From: Setomelanomma holmii | Taxonomy: Eukaryota > Ascomycota > Dothideomycetes > Pleosporales > Phaeosphaeriaceae | DNA: 64,000 bases | Reading direction: 5' to 3' | Assembly: GCA_010015745.1 (NCBI GenBank) | Contig: ML978156.1 | Location: forward strand, 665,635-729,634 | In this document: positions 32,413 to 42,468 of the stretch, in pieces | Position numbering within the stretch: the stretch's first letter is position 1 | Layout of the letters: each line of letters begins with the position of its first letter | Notes under the pieces: generated by a model | What the model was told of the DNA's origin: nothing | Databases searched by the model: none | Seen by the model: only the letters and a program-made list of their open reading frames with translations | Made by a program: the position numbers and the translations under genes

Positions 32413-33930
32413 TCACTCCGCATCAGACTCTTCATCACTCTCGCCAATTGCCTTTCGCTTCCCATCACCAATCTTCCAATTTCCGTGCTCCTTGACAATG
32501 AGCCCTTCATCGAGCAGATACTGCTCAAGTCCCCTATCCTCGTTCCATGACTTGATATCAAGCATGTCCACACTTCCTTTCCTGTCCTTCTCCAAGTGCC
32601 TTCCAACATGCTCCATGCGCTCTTCCCAAGACTGTGGACCTTCGAAAGTCTTCTCGCAGAAGAGACAGTTGGACTGCTGTGGTGCCGTACGTAGCGACTG
32701 CAAGCAGCGCACCTGATATGACGGAAGATTGTCTTCGGTGACTGAGAACTCCTTTGGGGAGCCGGAACGGCCGTCCTTTGGTGCCGCGTGCATGCGACGA
32801 AGATGCTGCGTGAAGAGATCTTTGCGATTGAAGTCGTTGTAGTAAGAAGTCTGATCATCGTTCGGATCGGTGGTGGGTGGGCAGAGATCGCAACGCCAGT
32901 AGCCAAGCTTGATGTGCTGTGTGCTAACGTGCCTCTTCCATTCATTCTTGGAGGAGAATGTGGAGTTGCAACCGTATGCTGCAAGCGGACAAGGGAAATG
33001 GCGTCGGTCATCGTCGGCGTCCATGCACTTCTTCACTGTGTTCGATGCTCGTCGGCCCCGTTTGGTGACTTTGCTTGAGTTGGAAGTCTTGGAGGCATTT
33101 GAATCTTTGCGTTTCGGGCTCCTGTCTAGGCTGGAGTTGGATGTCGAAGACCGTCTCTTCTTGCGATTCGCGGGTTTGTAGTCTGAATCGGATGCGGGGT
33201 CGTCGTGGCCCTCTGGCGTGACGATGGGCTCAACCGATTCGGCATCTCGTACTGAGTTGCCAATGCCTGAGTCGGCATACTCTTTGTAACCCACAGAGCT
33301 AGTGGTCTCCATCTTCACAGAGATCTGGTCGTGATCACACGCTTCTTGCTTGAGATCGGTGTCGTCGACATCTTCCACGACGGGCTCGGGTTCCGGATGC
33401 TCGTATTCAAGCTGTCGAAGAGTGCAGATTGTGCTGCCACCATGCAGAGGGATGTTTGGTGTCAAACATCCTTCGACCTTGAAGCTCTCGGTGGTGGGAT
33501 ACGGCAGTGATATCTGTGAGAACATGTCGGTAGGACTCCCATATGACGCTGCAGGATACGCGTGTGGCGAACGCAGCTCATTCTGTGTATCGTAACTCGA
33601 GCCAGACGTTCGATCTGGTGAGACGTTACGGAAGTCTACTGAAGGCCACTGCGGGTCGTACTGTCTCCCAAGCTGGCGCTCTAGAGGGATTTTGGCATGA
33701 AGTACACCGTGTGTGATGGGGTATTGATCGTGCATAAATCGCTCCATTGGCTGCATGCTAACCATGCCATTGTCGAAGTCCGCGAAGTACATGTCTTCTT
33801 GCGAGTTGAAGTTGATATTGTGCTGTTTGTAGAATTGATTATAGCTGTAAGGGTCTGCTCCCCAAGCTGTGTATCGAGACTCGTCAATGTGATGGGGTAT
33901 TTGTGGTAGGTCGCGGAATTGGACGGCCAT
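32413..33930 (-). CDS. C2H2 zinc-finger transcription factor (first of three)
   Basis: Intronless, 505 residues from ATG 33930; the frame extends further upstream but without ATG. The N-terminal half is disordered, Tyr/Pro/Gln-rich and acidic. A nuclear-localisation-like stretch RKKRRSS, SPKRKDS, KRGRRAS lies at about residues 258-300. The zinc fingers follow: CPLAAYGCNSTFSSKNEWKR then HVSTQH; CDLCPPTT with a long spacer, NDFNRKDLFTQHLRRMH; and CLFCEKTFEGPQSWEERMEH then VGRH. This W-K-R-H spacing defines a filamentous-fungal C2H2 group. The C-terminus is acidic (GESDEESDAE). Targets are unknown. Confidence 0.85.
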   Translation of the reverse strand: MAVQFRDLPQIPHHIDESRYTAWGADPYSYNQFYKQHNINFNSQEDMYFADFDNGMVSMQPMERFMHDQYPITHGVLHAKIPLERQLGRQYDPQWPSVDFRNVSPDRTSGSSYDTQNELRSPHAYPAASYGSPTDMFSQISLPYPTTESFKVEGCLTPNIPLHGGSTICTLRQLEYEHPEPEPVVEDVDDTDLKQEACDHDQISVKMETTSSVGYKEYADSGIGNSVRDAESVEPIVTPEGHDDPASDSDYKPANRKKRRSSTSNSSLDRSPKRKDSNASKTSNSSKVTKRGRRASNTVKKCMDADDDRRHFPCPLAAYGCNSTFSSKNEWKRHVSTQHIKLGYWRCDLCPPTTDPNDDQTSYYNDFNRKDLFTQHLRRMHAAPKDGRSGSPKEFSVTEDNLPSYQVRCLQSLRTAPQQSNCLFCEKTFEGPQSWEERMEHVGRHLEKDRKGSVDMLDIKSWNEDRGLEQYLLDEGLIVKEHGNWKIGDGKRKAIGESDEESDAE

Positions 33931-35826
33931 GGCTGATGATTGGATGTGACACCGTTCAGATTGGTGCAACGCGAGCTAATTTTGCGCTAGGTTGGTCAAG
34001 TAGCAACCCGAGTATACCAATGCGACGGCTAAAATATGTTAGATGGAAAAACAGAAAAGAGCAATCGCTCTTACCTCAATATTTCATAAGAGATACTTGA
34101 TCAAAGCTTGAGTCATCTGGTGTCCTTTCGATGCGGCAAGGTCAAGTAGAAGTAAACCGCAAGCCAAGTGTGGGTGAAGGAATAGTAGTGTGACGAAAGG
34201 GGCGGAGCATTGACTGCAAGTGTCAAACTCGAAGGCAGCAAGATAGAGAATTGTTTTTCTGTTGCACTGCCCTCAACGTCGTCTGTTGTACCTTCACTTC
34301 GAGCTTCCATCTCTGCTTCGCTTTATGATTGATGCTCAGCAGAGCCGCATGAAGTCACCCAATCAGCAGTCGAGGCCAGGACCCAGTCTGTGGCTGCAGC
34401 AAACCCTGTAAAATCATTGACCGGTGGCCCAGGTCGCCAGCTGGACAGCCACCATTTTACTCGACGTGGGCGTCTAGCTCCCACGGTCGAAGCATATTGG
34501 GTCAAGCTGCAGATTGCAGCCCCAGAAACAAAAGTAATTACGCCATGCGCATAGTCGATCGCTACCGTATTGCAACACATCCGAGCCCGCTTGGTGCCTG
34601 AGGTGCGTCCCGAGCATCGATATGCTGCGCAAGTTCGGAAGACTAGACGCACACTAAAACAGATGGTGAACGCTAACACGGTTCAACCATTGGGGGCCGA
34701 ACAAGCAACGAGGTCAGCGAAGGATGTGTAGAACCGAGATAGAAGCACATGCCATGCCTGTGGGAGCTCAGAGCTCAAAGTTCTTTGGATGACTGCATTG
34801 TCTGGAGGCCGGCAAGGAGACTGACAGGCATGTGTGTGGTCCCGCACCCTGCACCAGGGGTCTACCGTTCTGAGACCACCACCTCGGAAGAACAATCTGA
34901 TTGAACAGCCCATGGCCCGATTGAGCGAGCAGAGCGTCCAGCAAGCGATAGAGGGTGCAATGGAGTATGGAATTCAGACATCATTCGATTGGATAGATTC
35001 GTCTCGCGATGAGGCGCATTCCTGCGAAACACTCCATTTAGGCAGCGAAGCAGAAAAGGGCGGAGCATCGATTGCCTGCTTTACGTTGTCGTACATTCTT
35101 AGTTGTGAGGGCACTCGACGTAAACTTGCGTCCACTGGACGATCCAAGTGGTGAACACTGCGGAGTAGAAACGCCTGGGCTGTTTCGCACGCTGCGCACG
35201 ATTAACTTGCGTCCGTGGACGACCCAGAATTCGAAGCTGGGTCGATCAATTGCTTTGGCCAGCATTTCTGCAGAACTCGAGGCGTTGGGGGCATTGGGGC
35301 GGTGCGACCCGTACTGGTGTTGAATAGGAAACGTGAGCGAATGGTGGCGGGGAAAGTGTGGGATTGGAGGACTCGGAGGCTGGGATGCCGTCCCGAGTCC
35401 AGCATCAGGTGCCCCTGCATCGGCGCCTCGACAAGTTCGTCCTCACGCGCATTCGCTATCAAGCAGAGTCAGAATATTCGGCGGCTCTGCCCTGAATTTT
35501 AATTGCCAAAAATTCGCCATTGTTGTTATGGCGCGCATTTTCGCCAGGATGCTCACGCTTGGCGTGTCAGCTTCAAGCCGTCCCCGCAGATCTCCGGGGC
35601 AGTTGTCCTTCGATGTCGTACCAAAGCCACGAGTACTGTAACACTGGGACAGGCGGATTGTCATAGAAATTGGCATATCTCCCCACCGGCTGTGCGGATC
35701 AGAGATCCCTGCCTCATCGACAGCGCGGGATGACTCCTCCTCGAGTCCTCCTTCAGACACAGACACACGCCATCCGTTTCAATGGCTATGACCTCAAGAG
35801 TTTCGGCGCCATCAGCGCGAAGACTT
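33931..35826. other. Intergenic, no confident gene
   Basis: About 1.9 kb. Two related phrases, AACTTGCGTCC(A/G) followed by GGACGA, occur about 70 bases apart (about 35125 and 35205). Frames around 34900-35500 read somewhat naturally on both strands but have no conserved motif. Confidence 0.4.
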
Positions 35827-37289
35827 TCATGCAGCAAGTTTGGCGACTAGACGTTCCTCAATGCCCTCTAGGATCCATTGGTGATCCAGTACCTCCAGGT
35901 TCTCAGCTTCGGCTAGGAACAACTTATCGGGGTCCTGTTCAGGACCCATCATGCCTGCACCTGGGTTGGACATGGCCATTTGTTGCGTAACTTGATTGGC
36001 AGCTAGAAGGGTGATCGTGAGCTTGGACCGTATGAGAAAGTCAATTGCGTGGAGAGAAACACATACCATTATTGCTTCCGAGGATAAAGTTATAGACAGG
36101 CTGCAGGCCGAAAAGAGTGAGGAAGTACCATGACAGACTCGACACCCATCTGACGTCTAGATCACGCGTCCCGACACCTGATTGCAGCATGGCCTTGAAT
36201 TGTGGCGTCAATGGAAACGGCAGCTTCACTGTGAAAAACCAGCGGTTAGCGAATAGTCGATAATAATATTTCAGTAGATGCCGGATTGCTGCTCATCGCG
36301 ATGCAAACATTCTAGACACTCGGTGCTAGAGCCCGACCGAACCGTGACCATCGGCTCGCTTCATGTTGTCGGTGGCTTCAAGGCGGCGTATCCGTCGGGT
36401 ACTGTACACGGCCAGGCACGCGGTACCTGGGTGAAGCAGTAGCATAGGACAGTCCAGAGCGAGCCGTAGCTACGAGTAACCCGAAATGCTGCTATGTGGC
36501 ATTACATGACCGCTCGAGCAAGCGAGAATGGACCACGAGGCCACCATAAACAGCCGCCAGCGGCGTCTGGAGCACACTACTCCACTCTCAGGAGCTCCCA
36601 ATACTTTTGGCTTGTTGCTCTGGAGAACATCGAGATTGACTCGATGCTAAAGCTGTTGCCACTCACGGACAAATACCGTTTTCTAGTCGAAGTCGACTGC
36701 ATGATCCGTGTGGTGGTAGAGGTGTGGAAAAACGGATATACTTACTGATCACGAAACCCGAAAAGAACGCATTGATCCATCCCATAATCAAGCTCTGCGG
36801 AATCATCATAGCCATGTTTCCCTTCATCATTCCCATCATGCCTTCCATGGCAGCGGGATCGCTCATAGGATTCGGTCTCGGCTTGCCCCTCTGCTCCGGC
36901 TCGGCCAGGAACTTTCCTTCCTGGTAGGCTTGCACCATATGTGCTTTCCGGGCCTGGAAGGATGAGGGCGATAGAACATTGGCGTTGGTGCGCAGATTGA
37001 CACCGCGGACGAGGGAGCGCTGTTGGCGGATCTTAGGCAGATCTTGTTTCTTGGGCGTGGTTTGGAGGAGTGTCATTGCGTAGTGGCGAAGAATACCAGT
37101 AAGGATCTAATGAAAGAGTTAGCTAGAGGAGTTAGATATATGGAGTGTGCACTTGCCATAACCACCGTGATGGGGAGCAATATCCACCAACTGTGAAAGC
37201 ATCAGTGAAGCCCTATAGCCACCCTGCGCATCATCAACATACAACAAGGCGGGATCCCTATGGATCGTCTGTACCACGGGTCCTGACAT
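35827..37289 (-). CDS. EMC3: ER membrane protein complex subunit 3 (EMC3)
   Basis: Five exons: 37289-37243, 37190-37157, 37106-36746, 36228-36067, 36002-35827; 259 residues. EMC3 is the Oxa1/YidC-related core insertase subunit of the ER membrane protein complex. The first membrane helix is WWILLPITVVMILTGILRHY. A cytoplasmic stretch has KIRQQRSLVRGVNLRTNAN and KAHMVQAYQEGKFL. Met-rich MEGMMGMMKGNMAMMIPQSL leads into helix 2 (MGWINAFFSGFVIMKLPFP), then RWVSSLSWYFLTLFGLQPVY for helix 3. The C-terminus has DKLFLAEAENLEVL. Intron 2 has a GC donor (ATG^GCAAGT). Intron 3 is 517 nt, about ten times the local norm; the others are 50-64 nt. Confidence 0.95.
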
Positions 37290-37549
37290 CTTGCTGGTGA
37301 AGAGCGAGATGCGCGCGTTGAGCGGGAGTGAAGGGTGGTGGGTGCGAAGGTTGACGATGCTCGATCATGCAGGTGAAAGCTCCCATGCGGCGGGATTCGA
37401 GAACGGGCAAGGGTCCGGTCGCGCCTTCCGTGAGTGGACACCTTTACACCACCAAGCTCCGCTGACGACAACTTTGAGAGCTTCCAGTTGCACGACTCAC
37501 ACAATCTCTTCCTACGTTAGTTCCTGGATATTGTCATTCAAGCCTCAAA
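37290..37549. promoter_or_regulatory. 260-bp bidirectional promoter between EMC3 and SPC2
   Basis: The EMC3 ATG (37289, minus) and SPC2 ATG (37550, plus) face away from each other across 260 bases, so they must share promoter space. No TATA box is obvious. Both products act in ER membrane biogenesis, which makes co-regulation plausible (inference). Confidence 0.7.
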
Positions 37550-38368
37550 ATGTCTGCGACACAGAAAATCGCAATCCATTCACTCTCTGGTGAGCCTCAC
37601 AATGTAACAACTCTCCATCCACTGTACTTACACTACCCCAGATCTCAAGAACACCACAGACGATGCACTTCCAAATTACCTGCACTCCCTCAAATTCAAG
37701 CAAATACACACTCAAACCGACATTCGCCTCGCCCTCGGCTATGTGGCTGTGGTAATCGCCGGCGCACTCTTTTACTTCGACTGGAAGTTTGGCTGGGAAG
37801 CGTCAAAACCATACACCGCGCCAGCAGTCGTTGCATACTTTCTACTGAACGGTGCATTCTCATACTGGCTATGGTTCGTCGAGAAGGGCGTCGTATATGA
37901 GGGCGAGGGCAAGACAGGCAAGGTACATTGACAGAAACCTCACACGACACGCAAATGCGCACAAGACGGAGCAAGAAACTAACCAGATTCCTACAGGTCC
38001 GCATATCATCCCACACAAAAAAGCACATTCCCATCTACGAATGCGACGTCCTCTTCACGCCCGCAGGCTCCTCGCTCCCGCAAAAGATCCACATCCGCGC
38101 ACCCATGACCCGCTGGTTCACCGCAGACGGCTACTTCATCGCAAAGCCATTCCAGCAATGGCTGGCGTCCGAGGTCCCTGTCATTGGCGAGGCGGACCCG
38201 AATAACGTGATTGAGGAGATTGGGCGCGGAAGCGGACCCGTGGCTGCGGATCAGAATACATTCAGTGTGAACAGCTCGAATGCTGCGGAGATACTGGAGC
38301 ATTTGAAGGCTAGTGGGGCGAATATTACGGGGGCGAGTGGGGGGAGTGGGAGGAGGAGGAAGGCATAG
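37550..38368 (+). CDS. SPC2: Signal peptidase complex subunit 2 (SPC25/Spc2)
   Basis: Exons 37550-37589, 37642-37922 and 37997-38368; 230 residues; introns 52 and 74 nt. After an N-terminal cytoplasmic helix (LKNTTDDALPNYLHSLKFKQ) come two membrane segments, RLALGYVAVVIAGALFYFDW and AVVAYFLLNGAFSYWLWFVE, the hairpin typical of Spc2. A cytoplasmic beta-rich domain follows (IPIYECDVLFTP, PMTRWFTADGYF). The C-terminus is a disordered Gly/Ser tail ending RRRKA, longer than in yeast. Spc2 links signal peptidase to the Sec61 translocon and tunes cleavage. Exon 2 to 3 joins GK to VRI in phase 0. Confidence 0.92.
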
Positions 38369-38625
38369 GGAGGTGGTGTAAGGTGGAGATCTAGTCAAAA
38401 GGATGGGAATAAGTACTATGGAGTTTGTCCATCACTGGAGAATGGGTTGTGGATGGTGATGGAAGTTTGATACCTAAGCATGCTACGTGAGGCATGTCAA
38501 AATGCTATGCAAACAACGCCGCCAAATGTAATGCGGTGAGTCGACCAAGCTGCACTCATTCGTGAGGTCCAACCATGGTACGCACCAGTGTGCAACTTTT
38601 ACTGGCCAAGAAACGTGAATCAAAC

Positions 38626-39825
38626 CTACTGTTCTTGTTCAAGTAATGGCAACACATCCAACTCCCGTTTGATAATCCTCTCGAATTCCTCCCTATCAAT
38701 ACCAGATGCCTTGGCCAGTCGAAACAAACTCTTGATATCAGTGCTGATATGTTGCTTGATCGCGATCTCAGCCTGGCTATAGTTTTCCGCTTGACGCTCT
38801 AGTCTCTCAACTGAATTTGTAGACGCAGAGGACGAAGGACGTGGGTGGTTCAAAGCAGAGAAATCATTCTGGTCAATGTTCTCAACATGTTCTGCTCCGC
38901 TAGCTCCATTTGTCCCAAGACCATTGGTCTTGCCTGGCGAGTATGCGGGTGGCATCGACGAGTCGTAGCCAGAGGGACCAAGGTTTGACGTCTCGAGGGG
39001 TTCGGTCTGCGGCTCGCGGGTGTAGTTGAGTGTGTTGCCGTTGAGCGTCGACTCGCCCGCAGCGGGGTTCTCTTCGTCTGGATCGTGCGCGTCGAGCGCG
39101 GGCTGTACCTCGGATGCATAGCGCGCAAAGTATTCGAGTTCTGATTGTGTTGGCCCAATTTGTGTCCTGCCGCTTGCCATAGGCGCTGGCGAGCGCTTCT
39201 GCTGTGGTGTCCGCCCTGGCGTCCGGTCGTACGCCGCCCAGTACGAGTCGTCATCCTCCTCTTCTTGCTGAGGTGGCTCTGGATGTAATGTAGCTGGTTG
39301 GTGTGACGCTCCGTTGCTCCTGACTGACTTTCGTCGAAAGCCTGCTTCATTTGCCTCGCCCATCGCAGCGAACCACTCTGTTCCATCATCAGAGTCCTCC
39401 ATACCCCTAAGCTCCGCAAGCAGCCACCTGCTGCCACTATCGCCGCCCGTGCACCATAGATATGTAGGTAAGAGCCCGAATTCGCCTAGCTCCAGGCGCG
39501 AGTGTAAGGTTTCGGGGTCCGAACGTCTGTATAGGATTTGGTCTGGCTCCTCTACTTCGATCTCGCCTGAAGCAGGATGTGGCTCGACCTGTATCTTTTC
39601 GATGACTTGCGGTAGTCTCTGGCCTGCTTCTCTGTCCCAGCACAGCAGTGAAAGCCAGTCGTCTGAGGCAAGAAGCTGCAAGCGCTGTCTGAGGATGGGC
39701 GAGAGCAAAGGCAGTAAGCCTGGTGGCGCTTCTTTCGCAATACTCGCTGTCGACAGACAGGCCAGCAGAGGAGGCAGGAGCTCTCTCGAGTCGGGTTGTG
39801 GAATGGCTTGGTTGAGCCCAGGCAT
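38626..39825 (-). CDS. Conserved ascomycete protein of unknown function
   Basis: Intronless, 399 residues from ATG 39825. The open frame extends about 20 codons upstream but begins without ATG. The N-terminal 150 residues look folded and Leu-rich (LLPPLLACLSTASIAKE, LLPLLSPILRQRLQLL, DDWLSLLCWD). The middle is acidic and disordered with DDSYWAAYDRTPGRTP and LEYFARYASEVQPALD. The C-terminus has a predicted helix IKQHISTDIKSLFRLAKASG followed by IDREEFERIIKREL. These motifs recur in uncharacterised filamentous-ascomycete proteins. No enzyme signature. It is convergent with SPC2, 257 bases away. Confidence 0.75.
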   Translation of the reverse strand: MPGLNQAIPQPDSRELLPPLLACLSTASIAKEAPPGLLPLLSPILRQRLQLLASDDWLSLLCWDREAGQRLPQVIEKIQVEPHPASGEIEVEEPDQILYRRSDPETLHSRLELGEFGLLPTYLWCTGGDSGSRWLLAELRGMEDSDDGTEWFAAMGEANEAGFRRKSVRSNGASHQPATLHPEPPQQEEEDDDSYWAAYDRTPGRTPQQKRSPAPMASGRTQIGPTQSELEYFARYASEVQPALDAHDPDEENPAAGESTLNGNTLNYTREPQTEPLETSNLGPSGYDSSMPPAYSPGKTNGLGTNGASGAEHVENIDQNDFSALNHPRPSSSASTNSVERLERQAENYSQAEIAIKQHISTDIKSLFRLAKASGIDREEFERIIKRELDVLPLLEQEQ

Positions 39826-42468
39826 TATTGCTGGTGTGCGCGGGGTTGAGGAATGTGTATTGGCTGAAGCACACAGAGGATCCACGGGTGGGGAGAGATG
39901 AAGAGCAGCCGAGTAGTGGAGCAGTCAAGCTAGCACTACCGCGCAATGGTCTTCTGGTGTTGTGTGCGTTGTGTATGTGTTGCTGAGCTAAGAGGGTGAT
40001 GCCGTCACATGCATGCGGAAACCGTGACTTGCAGGAACGTAACAGCGCGTGCTGGCGACGCAAGGAGCGAGGGTGATGGGATTGCAGGAGAAAAGGCGTG
40101 TGAGGAGCACAAGAATCCAGCGGCGGCCTGTCACGATCCATGGTCATGGTCCAAATGTTCAGTAGCCTCTGGTGGGTTGGGTCTGGGGAGGTCTCCGTTC
40201 CGCCGAAGGGTTCAGATGCCGGTTGCACTTGCCCGCCATGCAGAATCAAGATGCGACTGCCGCGGGAAAAGGTAGCCCACCGCAGAGCCGCGCCTGTTGA
40301 ATCACAATGCATTTGATGCCCGCTCAACAACCGCATTGACCATGAATTGGAATTCAACCTCACTTTGGTTGGTGGACGAGCACACGCGAAAGCGCCCGCT
40401 TCAAGTGTACCCAAGTTAGCACTCATCTAAGGCACGGAAGCAGTCACCACCGGTGGGTACTCTGCACTCCCCGCCGCATACAACGCAGCTCGAATCCACA
40501 AGCCTCGAAAGTTAAGCGACTCAAGCGGCTCTGATGTCATGTTTGATGCGACGGCTGAGGCGTTATGGCATCTGCGGCGCGCTCGTGTTCCTGGAGATCT
40601 TTCCTGAAACAAACGGAAGTGGAAGCCTGATCGACCTCATCCGTCTGCAGCAGCCCTGTCATCTCCACCGTTGCATAGCGAGACTGGCGTTGCAATCTTG
40701 AGCCATCGACAAGCTTGCTGCCAGCAGAGGTCGTGGTCTCGACTCGACAACATGTCACCCGGACCGCCCGATGACCTGGCCTCGATGAGCTTGGTCACCA
40801 ACGGACATCGACCTTCGGAGTCCATACCTTCAAATCATGGTTAATCTTAGCTCCATCTTACCCACCATGCCCGTTGGTCGTGGCTCACCCCACTGTCAGC
40901 GCAGTTCTTTCTGAGAGGTATCCAGCCACTAGGGAGTATCCAGGTGGCTCTATTCCATTCTCCTCTCATATCAAGGCGGATCTTGAACAGCACTATTTCG
41001 AGAAAAGTATCCGCCAGTCCCCATTTAATATCAAATGTATCAGCTAGCCAGCCCAACGACCAGGGGGATATGCCCTCACTGAGTGTCGCTCTCTGGGTGC
41101 ATATTTGGACTGACCCACTAAACGTCCGGCAGCCTACCTGGCTTTGCTTCAAGCTCGAGCGACCTGGGCCGCTCAGGCACGCTCCCGCGACTTGGCTAAA
41201 AAGCTCGGATATCTCTTAACAAAGTGGCTGAATCCACGATGTACTGGTGAACGAAATGTTGCGAGGGTTGGTGGATGCATTGCTGGCAACAGAAACGACG
41301 AGAGCAATGCCAAAGCTGTCAACTCTTATCCCAAACAGCTCCATAGCAACAAGCCAAAGACGGTGCTAGCCCGCACACTGCTGTCTGAACGACTGGTCGC
41401 TTGGCTGGCCTTTATATAGCACACCCTCGGCATCGGCTGCTAAACAGTTAAGCGCCAGCTTGCGCAGGCGATCTCAGCATGCTGTGCTGTCACTGTCTCC
41501 TGAAAAGCAGATGCGGACTCGAAGATTGTCGTCGTAATGATAGTATGACGGCGGAGAATATTTGTAGACATTGAGGAGCGCGCTGCTGCATCGAATGAGA
41601 TACGGCAACGTGAGGCATAGCCACTCGCCCTGTTACGCCCTTGTCCCGCTTCTCTCAAAGCTGGGGCTGTGCTTGTATATCAAGCCTGCCAAGAGCGTGT
41701 CGCGCATCTGTGAATCTGCCTCGAGTCGACAGTCAAGCTTGACGATCCCGTGCCATCGTCGCGCTTGTTTTTGACAAGCTGCACTGCTCTCACGTTCTTA
41801 CCAAACGCCGGAGAAGCCTGCGCCCACATTGTTTCGAGCTCGCGAAGAAGGTCCCTTGGCATTCAGCCCTCCTCCACCCCCTGGTCTGACACTTCTGGAC
41901 ATCTTGGGGGAAATCAGCCTTGACCGGTGCCTTCAGTTTCTCCCCGTTGCTGCGGCTCGCACCATCGACTTTGACGAATTCCACGCTGCTCCCACCAACC
42001 AACTCACCAGCAGTCGTCTGTTCTTGTTTCTTGAAGCACGCGCGCATTTGACCGAAGTCCACCTGCGACCCACTGCAGCTTGTCAACATCGTGGACCACA
42101 AGCACTGCCTGTGCCCTTGCAGCTTCGAGGAACCCACTTTGCGCAAGGCAGATCTCACACGACCGGCGATCGTCTTTTGACGTGTCTCGCCTCCCACTTT
42201 GCCGTCTTCCCACTTTCACGCTCGTCGCTCCTGCACAACTCGACGCGCTGCATCGTTCTGTTGGTCGCTGCTTTCGATTTGGTCTGCCTGGTTCCTGCGT
42301 AGTTCCCACTCCACGCCGCCAGGCAGCATTATGCGTCCCTAAGGAGCCTATCACGCAGTCACGTTACTTCCCACTTTGGACCTGATTGACAGCAATCCTT
42401 CGTCCTTCCTCGCATTCCGCTTCCTCCCGAGTCTGCCTTCTGGCGACTTTGCACGACTCAGAGCTACG
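39826..42468. other. Intergenic and long leader of the next gene
   Basis: About 2.6 kb. No gene is recognised. From about 41860 the sequence is strongly CT-rich with several upstream ATGs, as expected for the promoter and long 5' leader of the regulatory gene that follows. Confidence 0.5.

Noticed and set aside
34834..35502. Several natural-looking short frames on both strands
   Set aside because: No conserved motif, good start or splice structure; frames overlap on opposite strands.
36229..36745. A C/D snoRNA within the long EMC3 intron (GATGAG and CTGA elements)
   Set aside because: The only candidate boxes are about 20 bases apart, too close for a standard C/D RNA.
41829..42302. A 157-codon plus-strand open frame upstream of the second C2H2 gene
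   Set aside because: CT-rich leader composition, no conserved motif; more likely 5' leader or promoter.
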